A stretch of 64,000 nt of DNA from Eubacteriales bacterium. Its GTDB lineage: Bacteria; Bacillota; Clostridia; Saccharofermentanales; DTU023. A program made the position numbers and the translations under genes. Where the stretch lies: positions 430,132 to 494,131 of the forward strand of contig JAUNLW010000001.1 of the NCBI GenBank assembly GCA_030532065.1. Direction: 5' to 3'. Shown here one piece after another: positions 1 to 8,848 of this stretch; position 1 is the first letter of the stretch; the number at the start of each line of letters is the position of its first letter. The notes beneath the pieces are model-generated. The model worked only from the letters and a program-made list of their open reading frames with translations, had not been told where the DNA came from and did not search any database.

Positions 1-312
1 ATGGGTCAGCTCAAGACCGGCTTCTTTGAAAAAATTACACAAGGCTTGAGGGGGGAGGGCGCGCAAAGCGGGGGAGACAAATTTTTCCTGACCATAATAG
101 TGTCTTGCTAGGTCCTCAATCTCCAGGTCTTGCGTTAAATTGCAGCGGCCATTACCTGTGAGTAACAGCTTGGCTCCTGGTCTAGGGTTAGTTTCCAGAA
201 GCAGGATATCTGAAGCTTGGAGTCCATGCGTTGAGGCTGACAGAGCTGTGCCCATGCCACTAGGGCCGGCTCCGATGATGATCAATTTAAAGATTTTCCT
301 GTTGTTTGCCAT
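1..312 (-). CDS. HI0933/BaiN-type FAD-dependent oxidoreductase, N-terminal part (3' end outside window)
   Basis: The first 104 residues of a flavoprotein are visible; the rest runs off the left edge. The N-terminus carries a Rossmann FAD-binding motif (IIIGAGPSGMGTALSA, about residues 11-26), then an acidic residue ending the second strand (LLLETNPRPGAKLLLTGNG) and the GNGRCNLT signature. The last motif is typical of the HI0933 (YhiN/BaiN) family of NAD(P)/FAD-dependent oxidoreductases. Some members reduce steroid or aminoacetone-like substrates, but most have no assigned role, so the substrate is unknown. I chose the ATG at 312 because the Rossmann fold begins a few residues later. No ribosome binding site precedes it; instead a TATAAT box lies only 6 bases upstream (319-324), so the message may be leaderless. 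Confidence 0.85.
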   Translation of the reverse strand, partial: MANNRKIFKLIIIGAGPSGMGTALSASTHGLQASDILLLETNPRPGAKLLLTGNGRCNLTQDLEIEDLARHYYGQEKFVSPALRALPPQALCNFFKEAGLELTH

Positions 313-323
313 GGCTTCATTAT

Positions 324-354
324 AAACAAAAGCACCACCCAGAAGAGTGGTGCT
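324..354 (-). terminator. Rho-independent terminator of the thioredoxin lipoprotein gene
   Basis: A perfect 8-bp inverted repeat (AGCACCAC at 331-338 with GTGGTGCT at 347-354) is followed on the minus strand by TTTGTTTA. It lies 35 bases past the stop of the lipoprotein gene and just upstream of the flavoprotein gene. Confidence 0.8.
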
Positions 355-388
355 GATTACAAATAGCTTTGCCTTTTTCCGGCCAGGT

Positions 389-1045
389 CTATTTATTGTT
401 TTCTACGATTGCGTCCTTGATTTCTTCGACGTTCCTGCCACTGAAACCGGTCCACATTTTGATCACTTCACCTTGCTTGAGCAGGACAAAGTGAGGGATG
501 CCTTGTACTTTGTATTCAGAAGATACGTCGTTGGGTACTAAGTCAGCGTTGAGCTTAAGCACTTGCACTTCGTCAAGATGGTCAGCCGCAATCTTGTCAA
601 CTACCGGAGATGCCTGCATGCAAGGTCCGCACCAGGGAGCCCAGAAGTCGAGCAGTACAACGTCTTGCTCTTTCAGCCAGGCACTGAAGTCTTCTGGTTT
701 CTCAAAGCCCATATCCTGGAATACCTGGCTTTTATCTTCTTTGGTAACTACCTTTTGGTAGGCTACGTCTTCAGATAACTCCTCCGACACTTTTGCGTCT
801 GATTTTTCTTCTGACTCGGTATCTTTAGCTTCGGTTTCTTTATCAGCCTCTGACTCTGTGACCTTGGTGTCTTCTTGGTTTTCTTCAGCTGATTCGGTTG
901 CCTCATTCTCTACTGCAGCTGTGGTTTCTTTAGAAGCAGAAGTAGTTGTGGTATCAGGCTTCTTGTTGCCGTCAGCACAAGCCGCAAAAAGGCTACCACT
1001 TACTAAAAGCGCTACGAACAGAATGAGAAGTTTATGTTTTTTCAA
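389..1045 (-). CDS. Thioredoxin-fold lipoprotein (extracytoplasmic thiol oxidoreductase)
   Basis: This 218-residue protein begins with a lipoprotein signal peptide (basic MKKHK, hydrophobic stretch, lipobox LFAAC at about 18-22), so it should be anchored to the outer face of the membrane. Residues 25-85 form a low-complexity linker rich in Thr, Glu, Ser and Lys. The C-terminal 115 residues are a thioredoxin domain with the canonical active site WCGPC (Cys139 and Cys142) and the cis-Pro segment GIPHFVLL. It probably reduces or isomerises disulfides outside the cell, as TlpA/ResA-like proteins do; the partner is unknown. The start is TTG at 1045, about ten bases after GGAAGGG. A terminator follows, so it is a single-gene unit. 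Confidence 0.85.
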   Translation of the reverse strand: MKKHKLLILFVALLVSGSLFAACADGNKKPDTTTTSASKETTAAVENEATESAEENQEDTKVTESEADKETEAKDTESEEKSDAKVSEELSEDVAYQKVVTKEDKSQVFQDMGFEKPEDFSAWLKEQDVVLLDFWAPWCGPCMQASPVVDKIAADHLDEVQVLKLNADLVPNDVSSEYKVQGIPHFVLLKQGEVIKMWTGFSGRNVEEIKDAIVENNK

Positions 1046-1075
1046 AATAAATTTACCCTTCCTTTCAATAACTTA

Positions 1076-1125
1076 GGTTAAAAACAACCCGAGTTTGAAT
1101 GTTACTTATGATCTTACCCGGGTTG
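1076..1125 (-). terminator. Probable terminator of the M16 peptidase gene
   Basis: CAACCCG (1085-1091) pairs with CGGGTTG (1119-1125). On the minus strand the stem is followed directly by TTTTT (1080-1084). The 27-base loop is long, but position and T-run fit termination of the peptidase gene that stops at 1153. Confidence 0.6.
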
Positions 1126-1152
1126 AGAGCAATAATCAGTAACTTAAGTTTA

Positions 1153-4100
1153 CTAATCCTCAGAACTGACTTCTTCAAGCTCTACTCGGTGGAAATACAT
1201 CTTGATGCCTTCTACCTCGAAAGACAGCTTTTCCTCTGCCAAATTGGCTTCCAAGCTGCTGCCATCTTCAAAGAGGTAGTAGACACCATCTTCATTCAGC
1301 CAGAGCGCGGGGGGATAAGACTCACCGTCTTGATAGCTCAGGAATGTGCCATCCTCCAGGAACTCATATGTTACTTCAATACCTAAAGCGCTGGAGGGGA
1401 AGTAGTTTTCGTCAAAACTAAAACTGTCAAAGACCCAAGTGCCTAAGATCGGATCTTCCGGATCGGCGGCTACCGCTTCTTCAGGAATAGCGACTTTACT
1501 TTCTACGATACTTACCAGTTGATCAAAGAGATCTGCGTTTTCTTTGATCTTAGCCTGGTTGCCTAAAACAATGAGATTGTTTCCTTCCTGCATGGCGGCT
1601 TTTATAGCTTCACCATATGCCTTGATGTCTTCGAGTTTTGTGCCCAGTACTTCTTGAGCTTCCTTAGCATAGTAATCGTTGCTGAAGCCGTTGATATAGC
1701 GGTAAGCTACCTGGCTAGCTGCATCTGCTCCGGGCACAGGGTAGGCTTTGAAGTAGCCGATAATGACTTGTTCTAAGTCTTCCTCACTGAGGTCCAGGTC
1801 GTTGAGAAAATCACCCATATTATCAAAGGCTTCAACGGTTTCTCTTAAATTGGGGTCGGAGTAGGAATAGGCAGCGAAGTTACCATAATTATCGATGAAG
1901 GAGTAAGCTCCATAAGCACCGCCCTTGGCACGTAGTTCCGGATACAGATAGAGGTTATCTAAGACCAGGGTAACTACATTGCGACTGCCATTTAGTTCGG
2001 TGTAATCGCTGAGCTTGGCTGCCTTAATCACGTAGTTGGAGCCGCTGTTGACACTGATACCCTCATTTAATTTTTGAGCCGTAACGTCAAATTGTCCATT
2101 TTCCAGTTCTGCTGCCGGTAGACGGTCAATCAGGGCCGTTAAGCTGGCTTTTACGTTGGTAAAGTCACTCTCTGCGCCAGCCAGACCTACAACCAGGTTA
2201 GGAGTATTGAAGATTTGTTTGCTTACTGCTTCTAATTTGTCTAAATAGGGTTGAGGATTTTCAGCGAAATTGCTGTCTACCTCCTGGATAAAACGCAGGT
2301 AATCCAGTCCACTATATTGTTCTCTGTAGGCAAAAACAGGGTCAAAATAGGAGCGCACTCTTTGTATACCCAAGCCGATAGCGTTAGATGAAGCACTTGT
2401 TTCCATACCGTTGCGTAGAGCTTTGATCTGCTCGCCAATCCACTTGGTGTCTTCAAATTTAGTGCGCAGGCTGATCTCTTCAATCAAGTCCAGCATTTGA
2501 TCAATGTTTTCCGTAGTGGCGGAAGCTGCGACTTCAAAGCGAGAGTCAAGCGCTGCGGTATCTTTGTGAGCGGCGTCAGAAGGGGTGAAGCTTATACCGC
2601 CAGTGTAGCTAAGCACGGCTTTTTCCAGATCGCCCTTACTGTAGTTTTCCGTATCCAGTGTACCCAGTAGATAGGAGAGCAGGCCCACATAGGGTAAGTC
2701 TTCTTCTGGAACTACTGAGAGATCAAACTGTAGATCCAGGTAATTGATACCACCGGTTACTTGCGGAGAAGTCACCAGGGTGTATTTATCTAATTGTTCT
2801 GCTTCGAAAGGCAGAAAGTTAATATCGGGTTCGATCTCTGAAAGTTTTAGGCTGGGCAGATTGTAATCAGCCTCGTCAAAGACCGGCTTATCACGCAGAT
2901 CTTCGCTATCCGCTACCAATTGCGCTAATTCTTCTTCCGACAGGGAGGCCTTGTATTCTGCTAACTTATCTGCAGTTTCTTGAGCCACTTGGGCTGCCAG
3001 ACCTTTTTGAGGTTCCAGGATCAGAAGGCTGGAAGTGGGATTATCGAGGATTTTTTCCTGAATGTATTGCTCATATTCACCAGTATCTACTTTGGCACGC
3101 AATGCATCAAAGATTTCGGTGAATTTAAGATAGGCCAGAGGGTCACCACCATAGTTATAGGAATCCAGTATGAGCTGCAGGTAGTCCATACCCTTCAAAC
3201 CGTTAGTGCCGTTAGCTTCACGATAGGAAAGGTCCAAGAAATTAATGATGGCCATGATATTGTCTTTATCCAAACCTTCCTCCACGGTTTTCTGGATCGT
3301 TTCTTCTACGATTTGGACAAAGTCATTTTTTTGGTCGGTATTGGCATTGAGAACCGCGACACCCAGGGTGTTTTGATTAAAAGCCAGGCTGAAGGAACCG
3401 GACTGCGCGCCGATACCTGCATCAAGCAAGGCTTCTTTTACAGGAGCTGAGCTGGAGTCAAATAGTGTATAGGAGAGGACAATGTTAGTAAAAGTGTCAT
3501 TTACATCACCGCCGTCACCGGTAAGGTAGTTAAGCGACATATAAGTTTGTCCGTCTTCGCTGGCCTCATCGTCCAAATTATAGTAGACCACTTGCTCTCT
3601 GCGTTCGGCGAAAGGCTCTTGCTTCTCATATTCGACCGTGCTTTCCGGTTTATCAAAATGACTGAGATAGTCTTCATCAATATGTTCCAGATAAGTGTCG
3701 ATATCTAAATCACCGTAAAAGTACAAGAGAGCGTTACCAGGAGAGTAGTAGCTTTGGTAAAAATCCTTGAATTCTTCATATGACAGGTCGGGGATATACT
3801 GAGGAACGCCACCAGAATTGTAACGGTAGAAAGTGTCGGGATAGATGGAGGCCAGAGTCTCAAAGAGGAAGTTCCTCATGGGGTCTGATAAGGCGCCTGT
3901 CATCTCATTGTAGACAACGCCGTTGTAGGTTAGATCATCTTCCGGCGAAAAGATCTCGTAGCGCCATCCTTCACGATCGAAAAACTTGCGGTTTTCCAGG
4001 ATCATGGGGAAGAAAACTGAATCCAGGTAAACATCAGTTAAATTGTAGAAATCCTGAGGGTCGCGGCTGGCGATGGGAAAGATCGTCTTGTCAGGATAGG

Positions 4101-4485
4101 TCATAGCATTCATGAAAGCGTTGGTCGACCGGGAGTTCATGTCGGTAAAAATATCATCTGACTTATATTTACGCGAACCGCCCAGAACGGCGTGCTCCAC
4201 AATATGCGGAGCGCCGGAATTGTTGCTCATTTTAGTCTTAAAACAAGCAGCAAACACTTTAAAGGGGTCTTCATTTTTTAGCCAGAGCAGGTGTGCTCCG
4301 GATTTTTCATGCTCATAGAGATACGCAGTTGAAGAGATGTCAGGTAATTCTTCTTCACGTAATAGCTTAAAACCATGCGTGAGTTCGGATGGCTTTTCTT
4401 CTTCAGCTAAAGCCTGTTCAGATGGTACAAACAGGCCCAAAAGCAGAGTTAGAATCAACATAAGAATAACTAAACTTCTATGCAT
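1153..4485 (-). CDS. Secreted M16 (M16C-like) zinc metallopeptidase with C-terminal lipocalin-like domain
   Basis: This 1110-residue protein has a signal peptide (MHRSLVILMLILTLLLGLF, cleavage likely near QALA) and is therefore exported. The inverted zinc motif HIVEH lies at residues 94-98, with the downstream Glu ligand in VVYNEMTGA, as in insulinase-family peptidases. The length and internal duplication match the M16C (presequence protease/pitrilysin-like) group, whose two halves form a closed chamber that degrades peptides. The last 95 or so residues, starting near DPILGTWVF, resemble a small lipocalin-like beta domain, unusual for this family. The start at 4485 is chosen because AGGAGG lies five bases upstream and the signal peptide begins there. 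A 29-bp inverted repeat sits upstream (4528-4556). Confidence 0.88.
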   Translation of the reverse strand: MHRSLVILMLILTLLLGLFVPSEQALAEEEKPSELTHGFKLLREEELPDISSTAYLYEHEKSGAHLLWLKNEDPFKVFAACFKTKMSNNSGAPHIVEHAVLGGSRKYKSDDIFTDMNSRSTNAFMNAMTYPDKTIFPIASRDPQDFYNLTDVYLDSVFFPMILENRKFFDREGWRYEIFSPEDDLTYNGVVYNEMTGALSDPMRNFLFETLASIYPDTFYRYNSGGVPQYIPDLSYEEFKDFYQSYYSPGNALLYFYGDLDIDTYLEHIDEDYLSHFDKPESTVEYEKQEPFAERREQVVYYNLDDEASEDGQTYMSLNYLTGDGGDVNDTFTNIVLSYTLFDSSSAPVKEALLDAGIGAQSGSFSLAFNQNTLGVAVLNANTDQKNDFVQIVEETIQKTVEEGLDKDNIMAIINFLDLSYREANGTNGLKGMDYLQLILDSYNYGGDPLAYLKFTEIFDALRAKVDTGEYEQYIQEKILDNPTSSLLILEPQKGLAAQVAQETADKLAEYKASLSEEELAQLVADSEDLRDKPVFDEADYNLPSLKLSEIEPDINFLPFEAEQLDKYTLVTSPQVTGGINYLDLQFDLSVVPEEDLPYVGLLSYLLGTLDTENYSKGDLEKAVLSYTGGISFTPSDAAHKDTAALDSRFEVAASATTENIDQMLDLIEEISLRTKFEDTKWIGEQIKALRNGMETSASSNAIGLGIQRVRSYFDPVFAYREQYSGLDYLRFIQEVDSNFAENPQPYLDKLEAVSKQIFNTPNLVVGLAGAESDFTNVKASLTALIDRLPAAELENGQFDVTAQKLNEGISVNSGSNYVIKAAKLSDYTELNGSRNVVTLVLDNLYLYPELRAKGGAYGAYSFIDNYGNFAAYSYSDPNLRETVEAFDNMGDFLNDLDLSEEDLEQVIIGYFKAYPVPGADAASQVAYRYINGFSNDYYAKEAQEVLGTKLEDIKAYGEAIKAAMQEGNNLIVLGNQAKIKENADLFDQLVSIVESKVAIPEEAVAADPEDPILGTWVFDSFSFDENYFPSSALGIEVTYEFLEDGTFLSYQDGESYPPALWLNEDGVYYLFEDGSSLEANLAEEKLSFEVEGIKMYFHRVELEEVSSED

Positions 4486-4527
4486 TTCGTCCTCCTTTTG
4501 ATGATTGCACAGCAAATCATAGTTGCT

Positions 4528-4556
4528 TTAGGTAATATTTGACGTTGATTACCTAA
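4528..4556. promoter_or_regulatory. Inverted-repeat operator candidate upstream of the M16 peptidase gene
   Basis: TTAGGTAAT (4528-4536) and ATTACCTAA (4548-4556) form a perfect 9-bp inverted repeat separated by 11 bases. It sits 43 bases upstream of the peptidase start. A TATGAT box on the minus strand (4516-4521) lies between repeat and gene. The spacing suits a dimeric helix-turn-helix regulator, but none can be assigned. Confidence 0.45.
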
Positions 4557-4644
4557 TTAGCTCAGTATATGGAAGCGTTTTTTTGCCGTCAAGAGAAGAT
4601 AAGTTAGATTACTATTAGTTGATAAGCTGAAAAAAGAAGTCAAT

Positions 4645-4673
4645 TTGACAGAGAATAGTCTCTCTGCTATTAT
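4645..4673 (+). promoter_or_regulatory. Sigma-A promoter of tRNA-Trp
   Basis: TTGACA (4645-4650), a 17-base spacer, then TATTAT (4668-4673) preceded by TGC, an extended -10. Transcription would begin near 4680, eight bases before the tRNA. Confidence 0.8.
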
Positions 4674-4687
4674 TAGTCAGCTTGCAC

Positions 4688-4762
4688 AGGGGAGTGGCTC
4701 AACGGTAGAGCAACGGTCTCCAAAACCGTGGGTTGCGGGTTCAAATCCTGTCTCCCCTGCCA
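4688..4762 (+). tRNA. tRNA-Trp (anticodon CCA)
   Basis: A full cloverleaf can be folded. The acceptor stem is AGGGGAG with CTCCCCT, the D-arm GCTC/GAGC, and the anticodon stem ACGGT/ACCGT around loop CTCCAAA, which gives anticodon CCA. The T-arm carries the TTCAAAT loop. The discriminator is G and CCA is encoded. The gene has its own promoter upstream and its own terminator downstream. Confidence 0.97.
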
Positions 4763-4769
4763 GTTTTCT

Positions 4770-4799
4770 GAGGTGTCTTAATAGGACACCTCTTTTTTT
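4770..4799 (+). terminator. Terminator of tRNA-Trp
   Basis: GAGGTGTC (4770-4777) pairs with GACACCTC (4785-4792), followed by seven T residues. It lies 7 bases after the tRNA 3' end. Confidence 0.9.
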
Positions 4800-4859
4800 A
4801 TGATCTGAGGTGGTAAATTTCACCGCAGAGTCTACAGACCCGCGTTACAGAACTGCAAC

Positions 4860-4886
4860 TTGCTAATAAAATCCCTATGCTATACT
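4860..4886 (+). promoter_or_regulatory. Possible extended -10 promoter for the rnhA-Nudix operon
   Basis: TGCTATACT (4878-4886) is an extended -10 element. A weak -35 (TTGCTA, 4860-4865) lies 15 bases upstream. It would give a leader of about 25 bases before the start at 4919. Confidence 0.4.
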
Positions 4887-4918
4887 TTTTAACGATATTT
4901 AAGGTGATTAGGAGCAGT

Positions 4919-5938
4919 ATGAATAGTAAACTGTCAGGCATTAAGATCTATACAGACGGCGCCTGCTCAGGAAACCCGGGACCAGGGGGCTGGGCAGCTG
5001 TGCTCTTGTTTGGCGAGCATGAAAAAGAGCTTTCCGGTTTCGTTCCAGATACCACTAATAACCGCATGGAATTGTTGGCGGCTATCAAAGGATTACAGGC
5101 TCTTAAACAACCTTGCGTGGTGGATCTGTATAGTGACAGTGCTTACTTAGTCTCAGCTTTTAACGAAGGTTGGCTGGAAAACTGGCAGCGTAAAAACTGG
5201 AAGAATGCTGCTAAGCAGCCCGTAGCCAATGTTGATTTATGGAAACAGCTCCTGGATTTGAGTAATAGACATGAAGTCACCTGGCATAAGGTAAAAGGCC
5301 ACAGTGATAATGTCTATAACAACCGTTGTGATGAGTTGGCAGTTACGGCCATTGAGCAAGGTCAGGCCAAGGCCAAAGCGAATTTGGCAACTGGGGATCT
5401 GCAAGAAAAGATTCTGTCTGATGAATTGTTATATGCCGGCAGAATATTGGAATTGCACCGTTATAGCGTATCTTTAGTCAATAATGACCTGAGCACGCGT
5501 GAAGTAGTTCGTCATTCCGGCGGAGCAGCCATAGTTGCTCTGACCGATGAGCAGGAAGTTATCATGGTAACTCAGTTCAGGCTGGCTATAGCTAATGTAC
5601 TCTTGGAGCTTCCTGCCGGTAAATTGGAAAAAGATGAGGATCCCTTGCTCTGTGCTCAGCGTGAGCTTTCTGAAGAAACCGGCTATCAGGCTAAAAACTG
5701 GAAGAAACTGGGAGCAGTCTACCCCACACCGGGCTACAGTGATGAGCTGATCCATATTTTCCTGGCACGAAACCTCCATGCGGGTAAGCAGCATCCGGAC
5801 GATGATGAGTTCCTGCGCGTGCAAAAACTAAGATTGACGGATATTGATTCGTATCTGAAGTCCGGCGACATATTAGATGCCAAAACGGTACTAGGTCTTA
5901 CTTTAGCTCAACGCTACCTGACTGAGGAGGTCCGTTAA
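4919..5938 (+). CDS. Fusion protein: RNase HI domain plus Nudix (ADP-ribose pyrophosphatase-like) domain
   Basis: This 339-residue protein has two complete enzymes in one chain. Residues 1-150 are an RNase HI, which cuts the RNA strand of RNA-DNA hybrids. Its acidic catalytic set is present: Asp13 in YTDGAC, Glu51 in RMELLAA, Asp73 in YSDSAYL and Asp138 in RCDELA, plus His128 in KGHSD. Residues 165-339 are a Nudix hydrolase of the YqkG/NudF ADP-ribose pyrophosphatase type, with a complete Nudix box starting at Gly234 (GKLEKDE), then RELSEETGY (248-256). The join is one uninterrupted frame. The ATG at 4919 is preferred over an in-frame ATG at 4877 because TAGGAG lies just upstream and the RNase H strand begins directly after. 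ftsK follows one base later. Confidence 0.92.
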   Translation: MNSKLSGIKIYTDGACSGNPGPGGWAAVLLFGEHEKELSGFVPDTTNNRMELLAAIKGLQALKQPCVVDLYSDSAYLVSAFNEGWLENWQRKNWKNAAKQPVANVDLWKQLLDLSNRHEVTWHKVKGHSDNVYNNRCDELAVTAIEQGQAKAKANLATGDLQEKILSDELLYAGRILELHRYSVSLVNNDLSTREVVRHSGGAAIVALTDEQEVIMVTQFRLAIANVLLELPAGKLEKDEDPLLCAQRELSEETGYQAKNWKKLGAVYPTPGYSDELIHIFLARNLHAGKQHPDDDEFLRVQKLRLTDIDSYLKSGDILDAKTVLGLTLAQRYLTEEVR

Positions 5939-5939
5939 T

Positions 5940-8714
5940 TTGTCTAAGCCACAAAGCAATAAGGATAATAATTCGGAAGAGAAGCTGAGCACTCAATCCG
6001 AGCTAAATACTATTCTTTGGTTAGCAATGGGACTTTTGCTCGCTTTTTTTATGTGGGCTCCGGAAACGCTTACTGGTGTGGTGGGTGACTTTATTTCCAA
6101 AACAGCTTATGGACTGTTTGGTACTTTAGCTGCTCTTTTGCCCGTCCTTTTTGTTTACCTGGCTGCTGAGTCCTATTGGCAACGCACAAAAACGACTACG
6201 GGAAAGCGCAAGATTTATATCTTGATTACTCTCTATTTTATAAGTCTTTTAATTTCTTTGTTAACTTTGCAGCCAGAAAAAGTGTTTCTACACGCGCAAA
6301 CAGAAGGTCGTGAATCTGCCTGGCAGGCCATGAAGAGCTTATGGCTCTCAGGAGAAAATCCAGATCTTGTTTCTCAATCCTCATTTTGGACCGGTGGATT
6401 GGCAGGCGGTCTTAGCGCGCTATCTTTGAGAAGGGTGATCGGCTTCAGCGGTAGTCTGATCGTTACGATCAGTATGCTGTTGGCCATGGGGATTTTGACT
6501 TTTGGTATTTCCTGGAAATCTACTCTGCTTAATACGGCCCAAGGTGTATCTTCTACAGGGAAAAAACTAAAAGATGGCTGGCAAAATTTTAGAGACAAGC
6601 AAAAAAATAAACGGGAACAAGCAGCAAGAGATTCGGGGGAGGGAACCATGTTAGAAGATAATAAGCAAAAACCAGAAAAAGATAAACAAGACCAGGAAGT
6701 CGCTGAACCAGGCTTCAGCTTCCAATTTCCTGATGGAAACTGGTTACAACAAGAACCCAATCAGCCAGTGGACAATATCCCGGCTGATGACTTTGGAGAG
6801 CCGCTAGTAGAGTCTCCGGCCAGCCCACTTGATTTTTCTCCTGCCATGCCAAAAGAGAAAATTAGCTTAACCGAACCTCGACCTTTAAGCCTGGGTTGGG
6901 ATAACGATTTTGGTGAGCCAGAGACAGATAATGAGCCGGTGATTCGTAGTGCTTATATACCACATAAAAATATTTACTATCCCAGTAAAAAAGTAGAGTA
7001 CACTGTATCTGCTGTAACACCGTCCGAACAAGTGACAGAGCTTGCTGACGAGAACACAACGAGTTCTAGTTCGCCTGTGTCTACTGAAGATAAGGATAAA
7101 TTAGCCGATATCGCTGCCAGAATTGGCGAAGGTGATGATGTCCTGGAAGATTTAGCGGGCAGAGAAGACTGGGAAGACCGAAGCGCCAGCTCAGATAAGC
7201 CTCTACCCAAGGCTAAGATAAAAAAAGGTCAGCTGAGTTTCTTCGGCGAGTATTTACCACCGCCGACAGATATTCTGATTGCCGATGATCGTCTGAATAA
7301 AGAGTCTGACAAAGAAGAGATTCGTCTCTTGGGTGCTAAGTTAGAGCAAACTTTAAACGATTTTGGCGTTGATGCAAAGGTGGTAAACTTCATTACTGGA
7401 CCCACAATTTCCCGTTTTGAGGTAAGACCGGGCCCCGGTGTTAAAGTTTCTAAAATTGTTAACCTGGCAGATGATATAGCATTGGCTTTGGCAGCTACGT
7501 CTATTCGTATAGAGGCTCCTATTCCTGGTAAATCTGCTGTGGGTATTGAGATTCCCAACAAAAAGACCCAGGCGGTACGTCTTCGTGACCTTATAGAATC
7601 AGACAATTTTATCCATGAGAACAAGGGCTTGGTGGCGGCTCTGGGACGTAATATCCAGGGGGACCCTTTGCTTTGTGATCTCTCTGCCATGCCTCATCTG
7701 TTGATAGCAGGGGCTACCGGCTCGGGTAAATCGGTCTGTATCAACTCCATTCTTATTTCGCTTCTTTATAAGGTTTCACCTAAGGACCTGAGAATGGTCA
7801 TGATCGATCCCAAAGTAGTGGAATTGAGTGTTTATAACGGCATCCCACATCTTGCGGCGCCGGTTGTCACAGACCCCAAGAAGGCCTGTGGCGTTTTGGA
7901 CTGGGCGGTCACTGAGATGGAACGCCGTTATAAACTATTTGCGGACAATTCGGTAAGAGACTTCAAGGCTTACAACCAACTAGTAGCTCAGGATCAGGTA
8001 GAAGGAGGAGAGCATTTACCTTACATACTTATTGTTATTGATGAGCTCTCTGACTTAATGCTCACTTCTCCCAAGGAGATAGAAGATGCCATCGCTCGCT
8101 TAACCGCTATGGCGCGCGCGGCAGGCATCCATTTGATTATTGCTACTCAGCGTCCCTCGGTGGATGTTATTACCGGCGTGATCAAGGCGAATATCCCTTC
8201 TCGTATCTCTTTTGCTGTAGCTTCACAAGTAGACTCGCGCACCATCTTGGATATGGCCGGAGCAGAAAAACTGCTCGGTAAAGGTGACATGCTCTATTAT
8301 CCACAGAATGCTTCCAAACCTTTGCGCGGACAGGGTGCTTTTGTGACCGACCACGAAGTGGAAAGAGTAGTATCCTATTTAAAGAGTAACTACCAAAAAG
8401 ACTACAATGAAGACTTGGAACGTCAGTTGGAACTGGCTGGCTCAGGCGGTAGCAGCGGTGCTGGTACGGCAGCGACTGGCTCAGCGGATGAGGAAGATGA
8501 GCTGCTCTATGACGCTCTGCAGACTGTCATGGACAACGAGTACGCTTCTGTTTCGCTCTTACAAAGACGCTTGAATGTAGGTTATCCGCGAGCTGCGCGC
8601 TTGGTAGACACCATGCACGAAAGAGGCTGGATCGGCCCGTTCGAAGGCAGTAAGCCGCGTAAAGTCTTGCTTACAGCCGAAGAAGCCCGGGAAATCATTG
8701 AGCTTAACTCTTAG
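5940..8714 (+). CDS. ftsK: DNA translocase FtsK/SpoIIIE
   Basis: This 924-residue DNA pump moves chromosome ends through the division septum. The first 190 residues contain about four membrane segments. A variable, acidic and Pro-rich linker runs to about residue 430. The C-terminal motor has Walker A GATGSGKSVCINSI and Walker B LIVIDELSDLM. The winged-helix gamma domain at the end (VSLLQRRLNVGYPRAARLVD) reads KOPS-like polarity sequences. The start is TTG at 5940, with GAGGAGG about ten bases upstream inside the end of the preceding gene, so the two are translationally linked. I cannot tell division (FtsK) from sporulation (SpoIIIE) use; no sporulation gene is visible here. Confidence 0.95.
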   Translation: MSKPQSNKDNNSEEKLSTQSELNTILWLAMGLLLAFFMWAPETLTGVVGDFISKTAYGLFGTLAALLPVLFVYLAAESYWQRTKTTTGKRKIYILITLYFISLLISLLTLQPEKVFLHAQTEGRESAWQAMKSLWLSGENPDLVSQSSFWTGGLAGGLSALSLRRVIGFSGSLIVTISMLLAMGILTFGISWKSTLLNTAQGVSSTGKKLKDGWQNFRDKQKNKREQAARDSGEGTMLEDNKQKPEKDKQDQEVAEPGFSFQFPDGNWLQQEPNQPVDNIPADDFGEPLVESPASPLDFSPAMPKEKISLTEPRPLSLGWDNDFGEPETDNEPVIRSAYIPHKNIYYPSKKVEYTVSAVTPSEQVTELADENTTSSSSPVSTEDKDKLADIAARIGEGDDVLEDLAGREDWEDRSASSDKPLPKAKIKKGQLSFFGEYLPPPTDILIADDRLNKESDKEEIRLLGAKLEQTLNDFGVDAKVVNFITGPTISRFEVRPGPGVKVSKIVNLADDIALALAATSIRIEAPIPGKSAVGIEIPNKKTQAVRLRDLIESDNFIHENKGLVAALGRNIQGDPLLCDLSAMPHLLIAGATGSGKSVCINSILISLLYKVSPKDLRMVMIDPKVVELSVYNGIPHLAAPVVTDPKKACGVLDWAVTEMERRYKLFADNSVRDFKAYNQLVAQDQVEGGEHLPYILIVIDELSDLMLTSPKEIEDAIARLTAMARAAGIHLIIATQRPSVDVITGVIKANIPSRISFAVASQVDSRTILDMAGAEKLLGKGDMLYYPQNASKPLRGQGAFVTDHEVERVVSYLKSNYQKDYNEDLERQLELAGSGGSSGAGTAATGSADEEDELLYDALQTVMDNEYASVSLLQRRLNVGYPRAARLVDTMHERGWIGPFEGSKPRKVLLTAEEAREIIELNS

Positions 8715-8848
8715 CGGTAATGCGGAGTATTTGACCACTGCTAGGCGGTTGTAGTCTGGTAATTTGGCAAAAAAATCAATAATATAGTAAGAAATATGAG
8801 CTGGAAGCAAGCTGCTTTTTGCGCTTGCTTAGCCAGGAGGAGGATCAA

